DNA of 64,000 bases, taken from NCBI RefSeq assembly GCF_001730225.1, contig NZ_MIJE01000035.1, forward strand, positions 1-64,000, read 5' to 3'. The stretch comes from Desulfuribacillus alkaliarsenatis. Its GTDB lineage: Bacteria > Bacillota > Bacilli > Desulfuribacillales > Desulfuribacillaceae. Each line of letters opens with the position of its first letter. Within the stretch, counting starts at the first letter, position 1. The notes beneath the pieces are model-generated. The model was not told the origin of the DNA, searched no databases, and saw only the letters and a program-made list of their open reading frames with translations. The translations under genes were made by a program, and so were the position numbers. This document shows positions 43,271 through 52,809 of this stretch, piece by piece.

Positions 43271-44203
43271 GTGTCAATTATTGATATGAAGAGACGGATT
43301 GTATACTTAACAATTATAGCAATGTTATCAATAGCCCTAGGTTTATTATATTCTAACTACAAAAGCCTGCAGCAGACCATTAGTAATTATGATGAAACAG
43401 AAATGAAAGATTCCGTGGATGGATTAAGCCGGGGAAACGCTGATGAAGTCCAGCGCAAAGAATTTACTGATGATATGAATCGATCTGGGTTGTTTGGCAA
43501 TGATAGTGAAGCATTGCTAAGTGAGTTCAGGGCGATTACGTTAGCTGAGTGGCAGTTGCGGTCATACCCATATACAGCTAATGAGATTGTGAAAGATTTA
43601 GTGGTTCGTACAGATTTAATCCCGTACGAATCAGTGCCTGGGGGAAGCATGTTTTTTGATCCTGATAAGGTAATATTGTTAACCCATAATTGGGCTGTGG
43701 CTTATTTTGAGGATGGACATATCCATGGTTTTTTACTGCTGAAGTATGGTATTGACCAAAGAAACCAGCTAACTTGGACGGTAATTGACTCATGGATTCC
43801 ACAGGGTATAGATTATGAAAGCAAACTACTCACAGATAAAGAAGTAGTTCGATTAATATCTGAAGCCTCTGAACGGCACTGGAGCACAATGTTTGATTAC
43901 GATGACGCGGAAGAAGAGCTACTCGCATATCTCCAAGAGGTATATACAGTTGAGGTCAGTCAACAACTACTAGCTAGCTATAATTTCAAAACTCTCGAAG
44001 GAAGATTATTTTTTGAGAATGGGAAACAAGGCACATTGTATGCTTGGCATCAGGCCGAAGCTGCACTGCTTTACCATAAGCAGGATCGGGCATTATACAG
44101 TGTAACTGTCCCAGTCGGAGATGGGTATTATGAAGAAAAGCAAATAGAACTTGTGTATTTATTGAATCGTGGCTGGCGAGTTAATACGATTATAGATTAT
44201 TGA
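43271..44203 (+). CDS. Membrane-anchored protein of unknown function
   Basis: The 310-residue protein has one N-terminal membrane helix (about residues 8-27) and an external remainder. It contains a TTHNWAVAYFEDGHIHGFLLL-like core (LTHNWAVAYFEDGHIHG, about 138-154) and a second similar strand set near the C-terminus. No family is recognised. The start is uncertain: GTG 43271 and ATG 43286 are both in frame, with AAGGGG before the first and rather far from the second. Confidence 0.65.
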   Translation: MSIIDMKRRIVYLTIIAMLSIALGLLYSNYKSLQQTISNYDETEMKDSVDGLSRGNADEVQRKEFTDDMNRSGLFGNDSEALLSEFRAITLAEWQLRSYPYTANEIVKDLVVRTDLIPYESVPGGSMFFDPDKVILLTHNWAVAYFEDGHIHGFLLLKYGIDQRNQLTWTVIDSWIPQGIDYESKLLTDKEVVRLISEASERHWSTMFDYDDAEEELLAYLQEVYTVEVSQQLLASYNFKTLEGRLFFENGKQGTLYAWHQAEAALLYHKQDRALYSVTVPVGDGYYEEKQIELVYLLNRGWRVNTIIDY

Positions 44204-44266
44204 TTAAATTATTTATTATAAAGTATAGATTTATTAATTGTAGATTATAGAGAAGATAATAATTTT

Positions 44267-44296
44267 ATAGACTATGATGGTAATATTATAGTCTAT
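44267..44296. repeat. 9-bp inverted repeat in AT-rich leader
   Basis: ATAGACTAT (44267-44275) is the reverse complement of ATAGTCTAT (44288-44296). It lies in a very AT-rich stretch 25 bases before the TRIC-like gene start. It may be a regulator site or an mRNA hairpin. Confidence 0.5.
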
Positions 44297-44320
44297 GAAA
44301 GTTATGGGAGCATGTATTAT

Positions 44321-44980
44321 ATGGCAATATCAATTTTGAGCATCTCAGAGTTTGTTGGAACATTAGCTTTTGCAATGTCAGGAGCTTTATTGGGTATAAG
44401 TAAAAGACTAGACTACTACGGTGTGGTGGTATTGGCAGTCATAACGGCATTAGGTGGGGGAATGATTCGTGATGTATTAATCGGCAACACACCGCCAATG
44501 GCACTGACAGCACCTTTTTTTACAATTATAAGTATTATTACTGCTATCATGACAATATATTTTTATCAGATACTAAATAAGCATAGAAGCATGATACAAC
44601 TATGTGATGCGTTTGGGCTAGCTGCATTTACGGTTATGGGCGCAAGCATGGCAACTGCCTACGGATATACTTCGCCGTTTATTGTAATTTTTCTAGCTTT
44701 GCTTACGGGTACAGGCGGGGGAACGATTAGGGACATATTTGTTAAAGAAATTCCCTATGTGTTTCGAAAAGAAATCTATGCTGTTGCCTCTATGATTGGA
44801 GCGGTAGTTTATTTACTAGCATATCTACACGTCACAGAAGTAATGGCTGTTTATGCCTGTTTTATCACAACATTGACTATTCGATTATTATCAATAAGGT
44901 TTAATTTGCACTTACAGGTGACTAAGAAAACAAATGAAGAGGAGCAAGATGAATGGATACAAAGAAAAGAGACAGTATGA
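44321..44980 (+). CDS. UPF0126 / TRIC-like cation channel protein
   Basis: The protein has about seven helices with two copies of the UPF0126 repeat: ALLGISKRLDYYGVVVLA followed by GGGMIRDVLIG (about residues 48-58), then GASMATAYGY-type sequence and GTGGGTIRDIF (about 134-144). This is the bacterial TRIC/YicG-like family of probable cation channels. ATG 44321 is favoured over 44312 because GGGAG lies 11 rather than 2 bases away. It overlaps the following small membrane-protein gene. Confidence 0.88.
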   Translation: MAISILSISEFVGTLAFAMSGALLGISKRLDYYGVVVLAVITALGGGMIRDVLIGNTPPMALTAPFFTIISIITAIMTIYFYQILNKHRSMIQLCDAFGLAAFTVMGASMATAYGYTSPFIVIFLALLTGTGGGTIRDIFVKEIPYVFRKEIYAVASMIGAVVYLLAYLHVTEVMAVYACFITTLTIRLLSIRFNLHLQVTKKTNEEEQDEWIQRKETV

Positions 44981-45168
44981 TAAAAATATTTAAATTCGGT
45001 GTTTGGGCCGGTGGGATGGGTTTTATTTTAGCTTTGTTTAGTGTTGTGTTTTTCTTAGTCGATGGTCGTGGAATTGGATTGACGGATTTATTTAATGTAG
45101 GTATTACCTTATTTGCATTTGTGTATTTTAGACAAGGGTTAAGAAAGCTAAGGGATCAAAAAGAATAG
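44953..45168 (+). CDS. Small two-helix membrane protein
   Basis: The 71-residue protein has two helices (about residues 14-36 and 45-60) with a basic C-terminal tail. ATG 44953 has GAGGAG ahead; ATG 44977 forms an ATGA overlap with the preceding stop and is an alternative start. Either way it is translationally coupled to the TRIC-like channel gene. Family not recognised. Confidence 0.6.
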   Translation: MDTKKRDSMIKIFKFGVWAGGMGFILALFSVVFFLVDGRGIGLTDLFNVGITLFAFVYFRQGLRKLRDQKE

Positions 45169-45175
45169 TTAGCAA

Positions 45176-45637
45176 TTAATCATATACCTTTTTCAGGCGC
45201 AAATTCTCGTTATAGGTCTTAATTAAGTTAATGCCCTCTGCTAATGATGGAGGTTCAATAGAGCTATGCATTTTAGTTATTATTTCTGGGGGGACGATAC
45301 GTTCCCTTTTTGTGTTACGTTCAAGGGCAGTATCAAGTGGAGTATGTACCCAATGCAGAGTGACCTGAGCTTGGTGTTTTTTAGCCACCTGTAGAATAGG
45401 TTTACGGTTTCTTTTCTTCAGATTTGTAGCATCAAATATAACATCAAGCTGATTGGATAAGGTATAATCGAGCAGGCGGATAGCGATATCAAATACAATT
45501 TTATCGTGTTTTATTACTGTTGCATCGCCCCATAGAAATGCCCTTAATTCATCAGTAGAAATCTTATAGCCTGATAGCTTCTTAGCAAGGGTAGATTTTC
45601 CACTTCCAGGTAGACCGCATAGCACATGTAAATTCAT
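45176..45637 (-). CDS. P-loop kinase, zeta-toxin/polynucleotide-kinase-like
   Basis: The 153-residue protein starts with a Walker A GLPGSGKST (residues 8-16), then ISTDELRAFLWGD, where the DE pair is typical. It continues with DVIFDATNLKKRNR, which resembles the Walker B region of AAA_33 / polynucleotide-kinase-like proteins, and HTPLDTALERNTKRER (lid). It probably phosphorylates a small molecule or nucleic-acid end; no antitoxin gene is adjacent, so a toxin role is not supported. AAAGGAATG lies before the ATG. Confidence 0.82.
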   Translation of the reverse strand: MNLHVLCGLPGSGKSTLAKKLSGYKISTDELRAFLWGDATVIKHDKIVFDIAIRLLDYTLSNQLDVIFDATNLKKRNRKPILQVAKKHQAQVTLHWVHTPLDTALERNTKRERIVPPEIITKMHSSIEPPSLAEGINLIKTYNENLRLKKVYD

Positions 45638-45724
45638 TATTAAGACATTCCTTTCATAAGTAAGATGTTAAATGCATTAAATCATAATTGTTAAAATATA
45701 GTTTTTCGATTTGGAGGCAAGACT

Positions 45725-45811
45725 ATGCATACATTCAAAGGTATTATATGCGACATAGATAATACTTTACTACAATCACGCATTGAATTCGTACAAATGA
45801 AAAGGCATTAA
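45725..45811 (+). pseudogene. Truncated HAD hydrolase, N-terminus only
   Basis: A 28-codon frame starts with ATG behind GGAGGCAAGACT and contains ICDIDNTLL. This is HAD motif I (DxDxT/V with the nucleophilic Asp). It stops with TAA after KRH, so motifs II-IV and the cap are absent. The leader and ribosome binding site are intact. I infer a gene cut short by deletion, or possibly a short translated peptide. Confidence 0.65.
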
Positions 45812-45814
45812 TAA

Positions 45815-45847
45815 AAACGACCATCTTAAATAATTAGACAGTCGTTT
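45815..45847 (-). terminator. Terminator of tadA
   Basis: On the minus strand AAACGAC (45847-45841) pairs with GTCGTTT (45821-45815), followed by TTATTAATG. It lies just after the tadA stop. Confidence 0.6.
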
Positions 45848-45864
45848 ACATTACTTGCGAGTAT

Positions 45865-46832
<968 letters not shown>

Positions 46833-46972
46833 CCTTAAACCTCCAAACTTATCAAATTGGTTTCATTATATCATAAATTGTTAAAAGTTATTTACAATCC
46901 TTTGTGTCAAAATAGTGAACTTTTTACAGAATTATTATTAACAAGTTATCATAAAATAAAATAAAAACAAAA

Positions 46973-46993
46973 AAACGACCGATATGGTCGTTT
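46973..46993 (-). terminator. Terminator of the minus-strand tRNA genes
   Basis: AAACGACC (46993-46986) and GGTCGTTT (46980-46973) form an 8-bp stem, followed on the minus strand by TTTTTGTTTT. It lies just after tRNA-Arg. Confidence 0.8.
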
Positions 46994-47000
46994 AACGTAA

Positions 47001-47077
47001 TGGCGTGCCCTGAGAGATTCGAACTCCCGACCTTTTGATTCGTAGTCAAACGCTCTATCCAGCTGAGCTAAGGGCAC
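47001..47077 (-). tRNA. tRNA-Arg (anticodon ACG)
   Basis: The 77-base cloverleaf includes encoded CCA. The acceptor stem is GTGCCCT/AGGGCAC, the anticodon stem is TTTGA/TCAAA with loop CTACGAA, and the T arm contains GGTTCGA-like AGTTCGAAT. The anticodon ACG is the substrate of TadA, encoded nearby. Confidence 0.95.
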
Positions 47078-47081
47078 AGTA

Positions 47082-47175
47082 TGGCGGAGTGTGAGAGATT
47101 CGAACTCTCGATACGACTATAAATCGTATACTCGCTTAGCAGGCGAGCGCCTTCAGCCGACTCGGCCAACACTCC
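47082..47175 (-). tRNA. tRNA-Ser (anticodon GCT)
   Basis: A 94-base class II tRNA with a long variable arm and encoded CCA. The acceptor stem is GGAGTGT/ACACTCC, the anticodon stem is CTCGC/GCGAG with loop CTGCTAA, and the T loop is GTTCGAAT. Confidence 0.95.
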
Positions 47176-47230
47176 ATACAATTATATTATATATTTAAAT
47201 GAGCAAAAAAGCTCAATGCCAATATTGATA

Positions 47231-47261
47231 ATAAAACCAACCCATAGAGAGTTGGTTTTAT
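47231..47261 (-). terminator. Terminator downstream of tRNA-Ser (TGA)
   Basis: The arms ATAAAACCAAC (47231-47241) and GTTGGTTTTAT (47251-47261) are exact reverse complements. On the minus strand the hairpin follows tRNA-Ser(TGA) closely and is T-rich at its end. Confidence 0.7.
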
Positions 47262-47262
47262 A

Positions 47263-47353
47263 TGGCGGAGAGGGTGGGATTCGAACCCACGCACGCTTTG
47301 ACACGCCTGGCGGTTTTCAAGACCGCTCCCTTAAACCACTTGGGTACCTCTCC
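47263..47353 (-). tRNA. tRNA-Ser (anticodon TGA)
   Basis: A 91-base class II tRNA with encoded CCA. The acceptor stem is GGAGAGG/CCTCTCC, the anticodon stem is GCGGT/ACCGC with loop CTTGAAA, and there is a long variable arm. The anticodon is TGA (reading UCA), so this is serine and not tRNA-Sec, whose anticodon is TCA. Confidence 0.95.
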
Positions 47354-47578
47354 ATAACTAGTATCGAAGGATTTGTTTGCTGTGTATTTAACAGCGACAT
47401 GAACATCTTATCACGAAATGCAATAACAAGTCAACACCTAAGACACAAATATTTATTGGTATATATTGGATAGTGATTTTAACATAAAGACTTAGAGGAT
47501 CGAACGCATGGTAAATAAGACGCTATTTGCCAGTTGATTTTTTACTATGGGTGTTGTATTATAGAAAGTGCGCCTTAC

Positions 47579-47672
47579 GGAGTGGTGTCCGAGCTGGCCG
47601 AAGGAGCACGATTGGAAATCGTGTAGGCGGTGTTGAATCGTCTCGAGGGTTCGAATCCCTCCCACTCCGCCA
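47579..47672 (+). tRNA. tRNA-Ser (anticodon GGA)
   Basis: A 94-base class II tRNA on the plus strand with encoded CCA. The acceptor stem is GGAGTGG/CCACTCC, the anticodon stem is CACGA/TCGTG with loop TTGGAAA, and there is a long variable arm. It lies 20 bases before the SRP RNA. Confidence 0.95.
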
Positions 47673-47692
47673 TTAACAAGTTTATAAAGTTT

Positions 47693-47960
47693 GTCGTGCT
47701 AGATGGGGAGGTAGCGGTGCCCTGTAACCCGCAATCCGCTATAGCGGGATTGATGCCTGCTCTGAGGTGCTATTACGTGTAGTCTGACCCATGTAAGTGG
47801 CGTTGACGACTGGGTCTTGTGCAACGGAAACTCGTGAACCCCGTCAGGTCCGGAAGGAAGCAGCGGTAAGTGAATCTTTTCGTGTGCCGCAGGGTAGCCT
47901 GGTCTGAGTTAACTGCATGGGTAACGTACGGGTGATAGTCATCGAAGGCAGGTGCACGAC
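47693..47960 (+). ncRNA. ffs: Signal recognition particle RNA, large Bacillus type
   Basis: A roughly 268-base RNA closed by GTCGTGC (47693-47699) and GCACGAC (47954-47960). The domain IV core is visible as CAGGTCCGGAAGGAAGCAGC, with the characteristic GGAA tetraloop and asymmetric loop. The size and the long 5' part indicate the Bacillus-type RNA with an Alu domain. Its position between tRNA-Ser and dnaX is conserved in Bacilli. Confidence 0.95.
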
Positions 47961-47992
47961 ATTAAATTTTAAATATATAGTTGCACTTTAAT

Positions 47993-48050
47993 AAAGGGAG
48001 TGTCGCGAAATTACTTAATTATTAAGTAGTTAGCGATGCTCTCTTTTTAC
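47993..48050 (+). terminator. Terminator of ffs
   Basis: An AAGGGAG-GTCGC arm pairs with GCGA-CTCTCTT around an inner TACTTAAT/ATTAAGTA stem, followed by TTTTAC. It ends the SRP RNA transcript. Confidence 0.65.
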
Positions 48051-48222
48051 ATATATAGCTTTGCTTGAGGTAGTGCAATATTATTTGGAAACATATACAA
48101 ATATATGGAACATTTTATGGTACAATACAAGGGATTGTTGTTTGTGTGTCGAAGAGTATTGCTAGCAGATGACATATGTCAGTTTTATTATATTTATTCC
48201 ATTATAATAAGGGGTGCTTAGA

Positions 48223-49713
48223 ATGAGAATGCCGAGCTTATGTTGTCCATTGAACATTACTAGCGCAGAGCTGGAGGCTTTGTTAGAAAGCAACCAGTGT
48301 GGGGTCATTTCGATGGATGGATACGGAAAAATTATAAACGCAAATAATATGTTTTTACGCTTTGCAGACTATGATAGAGCCCAAATAATAGGAAATAATA
48401 TTGTCGACATCCTCGGAACTAAAGCTGAGGTGCATGCTTATAATGCTTTATTACATTTAGTACAGGCACAATCTTGCCAACAGATTAATGCTCAGAGTAA
48501 AAAAATGGAGAAGCTTATCATTCTAGATAGGGAAGGTAGGGAATTCTCTACTGAAGTTAAGATACGTATTGATTATCAGAAACGTACTATGAATTTATTA
48601 GATGACAATCTTATTATATTGATTATGAAAGATATTAGGGAGTTATCAGAGAAAAATATTATTAAATTAGCCCGAAAAAGTGTAACTCAGGACATGGATA
48701 TGGGATTTGTAGTTATGAACAAGGAATATAAGGTAATAGAGATTAATGATAAGGCAGCCTACTATTATGGACTTACACGTGAACAGATTTTAAATGTTCA
48801 AAACGGTAAGATATTAAATGGCTTCCCAAGAGAGTATTTATTTTGTAAGTGTACATTAGAGACGGGCATACCACTAAAGAACCATGTGGTATCTTGGAAG
48901 GTCGGGGATCAGAAACGTAGCTTTGTAGTTGATACAATACTGATTAAAAGTCGTAACAAACAAATTGTAGGTGCTTGCTCGCTGATTAAGGACATAACAG
49001 CTTTAAAGTCGTTGGAGCTACAGATTCAGCATAATGAACGCCTAGCGATGATAGGGCAAATGGCTGCTGGTGCGGCTCATGAGATACGAAATCCTATTAC
49101 CTCGGTTCGAGGGTTTGTACAATTGTTACGGAGGACATTGCAGCAACATGAAATGAATAAAGAAGTTGGTTACACTGATATTATGCTTAGTGAAATTGAT
49201 AGAATTACTGATCTTATAAATGAATTTTTATTACTATCTAAGCCGCGGGAAATGAAGGTCGTAAGCTGTGGCTTGAATGATATTATTGAAAATGTTAAAC
49301 CTGTAATTTCAAGTGAGTCATTACTACATGATGTAGAGGTTACGTATGAATTGCAAGTTAATGCACTTATAAGGGTTGATAGAGACTTGCTTAAGCAGGT
49401 GTTTTTAAATATAACGAGAAATGCTATAGAAGCAATGGCAAACGACAAAGGAAAGCTACATATTAGCAGCACTATTTTTGAAAAAGAGCGTATGGTAGCG
49501 ATAAACTTTAAAGACTCTGGACCAGGAATTCCTGCTTATATGGTTGATAAGATATTTGACCCGTTTTTTACTACCAAGGATACAGGGACAGGTCTAGGAT
49601 TACCTGTTTGTCAGCGAATTGTAAGTGAACTAGGAGGCAAGATAAAGGTTGTTTCCAAGGGGTATGGCACTACTTTCTCTGTATACCTGCCGATAGAGGC
49701 AATTGAAGGTTAG
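48223..49713 (+). CDS. PAS sensor histidine kinase, sporulation-kinase-like
   Basis: The 496-residue soluble kinase has two PAS domains (about residues 20-140 and 155-265) and a HisKA region with AAHEIRNPITSVRGFVQLLR (His286). An HATPase domain follows with the N box NITRNAIEA, G1 DSGPGI and G2 GTGLGLPVC. The H-box form is that of the Bacillus sporulation and related kinases (KinA-E). No regulator is adjacent, which fits a phosphorelay role, but that is inference. I chose ATG 48223 with AAGGGGTG upstream. It lies between ffs and dnaX, where Bacillus subtilis has no kinase. Confidence 0.88.
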   Translation: MRMPSLCCPLNITSAELEALLESNQCGVISMDGYGKIINANNMFLRFADYDRAQIIGNNIVDILGTKAEVHAYNALLHLVQAQSCQQINAQSKKMEKLIILDREGREFSTEVKIRIDYQKRTMNLLDDNLIILIMKDIRELSEKNIIKLARKSVTQDMDMGFVVMNKEYKVIEINDKAAYYYGLTREQILNVQNGKILNGFPREYLFCKCTLETGIPLKNHVVSWKVGDQKRSFVVDTILIKSRNKQIVGACSLIKDITALKSLELQIQHNERLAMIGQMAAGAAHEIRNPITSVRGFVQLLRRTLQQHEMNKEVGYTDIMLSEIDRITDLINEFLLLSKPREMKVVSCGLNDIIENVKPVISSESLLHDVEVTYELQVNALIRVDRDLLKQVFLNITRNAIEAMANDKGKLHISSTIFEKERMVAINFKDSGPGIPAYMVDKIFDPFFTTKDTGTGLGLPVCQRIVSELGGKIKVVSKGYGTTFSVYLPIEAIEG

Positions 49714-49784
49714 ATTGTTAGCTATACATTTTAAATACATAACTGTATAATAGATTGAAAATAAGCTCCTTGAGGTGACCCCGT

Positions 49785-51482
49785 GTGACTTATCTAGCGT
49801 TATATAGAGCCTGGAGGCCCCAGGCGTTCAAAGATGTAACTGGACAAAAACATGTGACAAGGACGCTCCAAAATGCACTGCGACAGAAGAAATTTGCCCA
49901 TGCGTATCTGTTTTCTGGGCCTAGGGGTATTGGCAAAACAAGTATTGCTAAAATTTTTGCAAAAGCAATTAATTGTCAGGAAGGACAGCCTGAGGAACCA
50001 TGCAATACATGTACTGCGTGTAAGGCGATTACTAGTGGTGAGTTGTTAGACGTATCTGAAATCGACGCCGCATCAAACCGAGGTGTTGATGAGATCAGAG
50101 ATTTGCGTGACCAAGTGAAGTATGCGCCGACAGAGGTGCCTTACAAGGTTTATATTATTGACGAAGTGCACATGCTTACTAATGAAGCCTTTAACGCTTT
50201 GCTTAAAACATTGGAAGAGCCACCTAGTCATGTGATATTTATCTTAGCCACAACGGAACCCCATAAGCTCCCACTGACTATTATATCTAGGTGTCAACGC
50301 TTTGATTTCCAACGGATTAGTAACGATGATATTGTTCAGCGCCTTCAGTACATCTGTGATGAAACGGAGGTTGGATATGAGCAGGAGGCTTTTGAGGTAA
50401 TTGCCTATAGTTCTGAGGGAGGACTCAGAGATGCCTTGAGCTTACTGGATCAATCCTTAGCCTTAGGGAATAACGCCCTTAAGCTAGAGCATGTTCAAAC
50501 AATTACAGGTTCAATGAATCAAAAACTGCTCATTTCAATATTAGAACATATTGCGAATAGACAGATAAATGATGCGCTGATTGTATATGACGAAGCGATA
50601 GCTGAGGGTAAAGACCCAAAGCAGGTTGTCAAAGATTTGTTGCATTTTTGTCGAGATTTATTGTTATTGAAAGTAACCCCAACAATTGAAGAAATAAAGC
50701 ATAAAGGCATAATGTCAGATGAGAATCAGCAACTGGCGGAGAGATTTACAGATGAAGAGTTAATTGATATGCTAGAACAGATTGCTAGGACTGATAATGA
50801 GGCGCGATTTATTAATCAGCCGAGGGTTTTGGTTGAGCTTATGATTGTTCGTTTGTGCAGACGTGCAAATGTAGCTTCGGAAACGGTCGCTCAGAAGCAG
50901 GATGGTTCATTGAATAATCAATACATACAACAGATTCAGCAATTACAGCAGCAGTTTAGTGATTTGCAGGAGTCAATCAAACAGGGAACATTCACGGTTG
51001 GTAATGACTCTATCGGTGCAGAATCGTCGAACAAATCTATAGCAAAGCCCAAAATTACAAAGACAGCAATTCCTATGGAGCAGTTAGAAGAAATTTATAG
51101 TCAGAATAATCATAAGGTTTTAAGTAAAATCCAAGCAAACTGGAATGATGTCCTGGAAAGGGTCAAAAGACAAAAAGTCACCTTGCATGCTTGGCTGATA
51201 AATGGCGAGCCTGTGGCTGTATATCAGCAATATATTGTATTAGCTTTTAAAAATGCAATTCATCGCGAGACTACTGATCAGCTGGAAAACCGTCAGCTAA
51301 TTGAAGGTGTAATTAAGGCTATGACCTCGAAGCCGTTTCAGGTAATGACGCTCTTGGCTAACGACTGGGAGCAAGCTGCTAAAAGTGTTAGTGGTGAAGG
51401 TGGTACGGCCAACGAACAAGATGAGCTTGTTAATAAAGCTATTGAGTTATTTGGAGAAGAGTTTGTAGAAATTAAAGAATAA
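49785..51482 (+). CDS. dnaX: DNA polymerase III subunit gamma/tau
   Basis: The clamp-loader ATPase has Walker A GPRGIGKTS (about residues 45-53), the zinc-binding Cys cluster (C-PCNTCTAC), Walker B VYIIDEVHML, the sensor I region and SRC arginine finger ISRCQRF. The C-terminal half (about 370-565) is the tau-type tail with Gln-rich coiled coil. The length of 565 residues matches Bacilli. It starts with GTG 49785; GAGGTGA lies upstream. It opens the dnaX-ybaB-recR run. No slippery run for a frameshift was noticed. Confidence 0.95.
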   Translation: MTYLALYRAWRPQAFKDVTGQKHVTRTLQNALRQKKFAHAYLFSGPRGIGKTSIAKIFAKAINCQEGQPEEPCNTCTACKAITSGELLDVSEIDAASNRGVDEIRDLRDQVKYAPTEVPYKVYIIDEVHMLTNEAFNALLKTLEEPPSHVIFILATTEPHKLPLTIISRCQRFDFQRISNDDIVQRLQYICDETEVGYEQEAFEVIAYSSEGGLRDALSLLDQSLALGNNALKLEHVQTITGSMNQKLLISILEHIANRQINDALIVYDEAIAEGKDPKQVVKDLLHFCRDLLLLKVTPTIEEIKHKGIMSDENQQLAERFTDEELIDMLEQIARTDNEARFINQPRVLVELMIVRLCRRANVASETVAQKQDGSLNNQYIQQIQQLQQQFSDLQESIKQGTFTVGNDSIGAESSNKSIAKPKITKTAIPMEQLEEIYSQNNHKVLSKIQANWNDVLERVKRQKVTLHAWLINGEPVAVYQQYIVLAFKNAIHRETTDQLENRQLIEGVIKAMTSKPFQVMTLLANDWEQAAKSVSGEGGTANEQDELVNKAIELFGEEFVEIKE

Positions 51483-51536
51483 TATTAATATAAATAGTAG
51501 CTACAACGCTAGAAGAATTTAGGAGGATTGATTTAA

Positions 51537-51845
51537 ATGAATATGAATCAAATGATGAAGCAAGCAAAAAAACTGCAAAAGGAAATGGCGAAAGCCCAAG
51601 AGGAGCTAGCTACAAAAACAGTAGAAGGTACTGCTGGGGGTGGCGTTGTTACCTGTGTAGTTAATGGTCATAAGCAGGTAGTAGATGTAACGATTAAGCC
51701 AGAGGCCGTTGATCCAGATGATATTGAAATGCTCGAGGACTTAGTGTTAGCTGCTATGAATGAGGCATTAAAGAATGCGGATGAGCTAGCTTCTAAAGAT
51801 ATGGGTAAATTCACAAAAGGATTGAATATGCCTGGTCTATTCTAA
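51537..51845 (+). CDS. YbaB/EbfC family nucleoid-associated protein
   Basis: The 102-residue protein starts [20 protein letters not shown] and has the family segment [19 protein letters not shown] followed by [10 protein letters not shown]. It binds DNA as a dimer. The position between dnaX and recR is conserved, as with yaaK in Bacillus subtilis. AGGAGG lies ahead of the ATG. Confidence 0.95.
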   Translation: MNMNQMMKQAKKLQKEMAKAQEELATKTVEGTAGGGVVTCVVNGHKQVVDVTIKPEAVDPDDIEMLEDLVLAAMNEALKNADELASKDMGKFTKGLNMPGLF

Positions 51846-51897
51846 TGCATCATTAACTAAGTTAATTATTATAGATAGAATTTGAAGGTGATTTTTG

Positions 51898-52497
51898 ATG
51901 ATACACTTGCCAGAACCAATGCTAAAGCTGGTGGAGTCTTTTATGAGGTTGCCGGGGATTGGGCCGAAAACGGCACAGCGCCTGGCTTTTTTTGTACTTA
52001 AAATGCCAGATAAAGAAGTGCTTAGCTTTGCGGAAGCTCTGCATAGCGTGAAGACGGATATTATGTTCTGTCAAGAGTGCCAAAATATCAGTGATTCTCC
52101 AGTTTGCCAGCTTTGTCAGGATGGGTCTAGGGATCACTCTATTATCTGTGTCGTGGAGCAACCTAAAGACGTGATTGCTATAGAGCGCATGCAAGAATTC
52201 CGTGGTAAATATCACGTTTTGCAGGGTGCTATATCGCCAATGGATGATATCGGGCCAGAGGATATTAAGATTAAAGAACTAATCCATAGGTTATCAGATG
52301 AACGCATCGAAGAAGTGATTTTGGCTATGGATCCTAATATTGAAGGCGAAGCAACAGCTATGTACCTATCAAGACTAATAAAGCCAACTGGAATTAAAGT
52401 CACTAGGCTAGCCCATGGTTTACCTGTGGGCGGGGATTTAGAATATGCCGATGAAATAACATTAGCTAAAGCAATTGAAGGTCGAAAGCCACTTTAA
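51898..52497 (+). CDS. recR: Recombination protein RecR
   Basis: The 199-residue protein has an N-terminal helix-hairpin-helix ([15 protein letters not shown]), a C4 zinc motif (Cys residues in [16 protein letters not shown]) and a C-terminal Toprim domain ([11 protein letters not shown], then [12 protein letters not shown]). RecR works with RecF/RecO in loading RecA at gaps. I chose ATG 51898 rather than the TTG three bases before; GAAGGTG lies seven bases ahead. Confidence 0.96.
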   Translation: MIHLPEPMLKLVESFMRLPGIGPKTAQRLAFFVLKMPDKEVLSFAEALHSVKTDIMFCQECQNISDSPVCQLCQDGSRDHSIICVVEQPKDVIAIERMQEFRGKYHVLQGAISPMDDIGPEDIKIKELIHRLSDERIEEVILAMDPNIEGEATAMYLSRLIKPTGIKVTRLAHGLPVGGDLEYADEITLAKAIEGRKPL

Positions 52498-52506
52498 TTT
52501 GTCATA

Positions 52507-52557
52507 AATAAACCTCCTTATGCATTTATTAGTATAAAAAGATGGAGGTTTATTTTT
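52507..52557 (+). terminator. Terminator overlapping the yaaL ribosome binding site
   Basis: AATAAACCTCC (52507-52517) pairs with GGAGGTTTATT (52544-52554), followed by TTTT. The GGAGG of the right arm is also the yaaL ribosome binding site, ten bases before its ATG at 52559. The hairpin can therefore terminate recR transcription and mask translation of yaaL. Confidence 0.75.
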
Positions 52558-52558
52558 T

Positions 52559-52765
52559 ATGGACAATCAGGTGGAAGGCGCTAAAGATGAATTATATAAG
52601 CAGCTTAAAGAAGTGAGAGAAGAGTGGAAATTAGCGTGTAATCAATTTGAATATGCTACTAACAATAAAATGATTGATACGATTATAGGTAGAATGAATC
52701 GCGCAGAGCAACAATATGCAAAAATATTACGCGCTTTAGAAAACGAGCGTATTAATAAGTCATAG
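52559..52765 (+). CDS. YaaL-like DUF2508 protein
   Basis: This 68-residue charged helical protein matches DUF2508/YaaL in size, composition and position between recR and bofA. It reads KDELYKQLKEVREEWKLACN and ends QQYAKILRALE. The function is unknown. Its ribosome binding site is inside the preceding terminator hairpin. Confidence 0.85.
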   Translation: MDNQVEGAKDELYKQLKEVREEWKLACNQFEYATNNKMIDTIIGRMNRAEQQYAKILRALENERINKS

Positions 52766-52809
52766 TTAAACACTTGTCCTCATAATATATGATTGAGGAG
52801 GTGGCGACT

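Noticed and set aside
45176-45637. Zeta-type toxin of a toxin-antitoxin pair
   Set aside because: The fold fits a P-loop kinase, but no epsilon-like antitoxin or small partner gene is adjacent.
47263-47353. Possible tRNA-Sec, considered because of the in-frame TGA nearby
   Set aside because: The anticodon loop CTTGAAA gives anticodon TGA, which reads serine UCA. The arm lengths are those of tRNA-Ser. No tRNA-Sec was found in the window.
47216-47473. Open frame of 85 codons on the plus strand
   Set aside because: It runs through the antisense of tRNA-Ser(TGA) and its terminator and has no ribosome binding site, so it is a shadow of the RNA gene.
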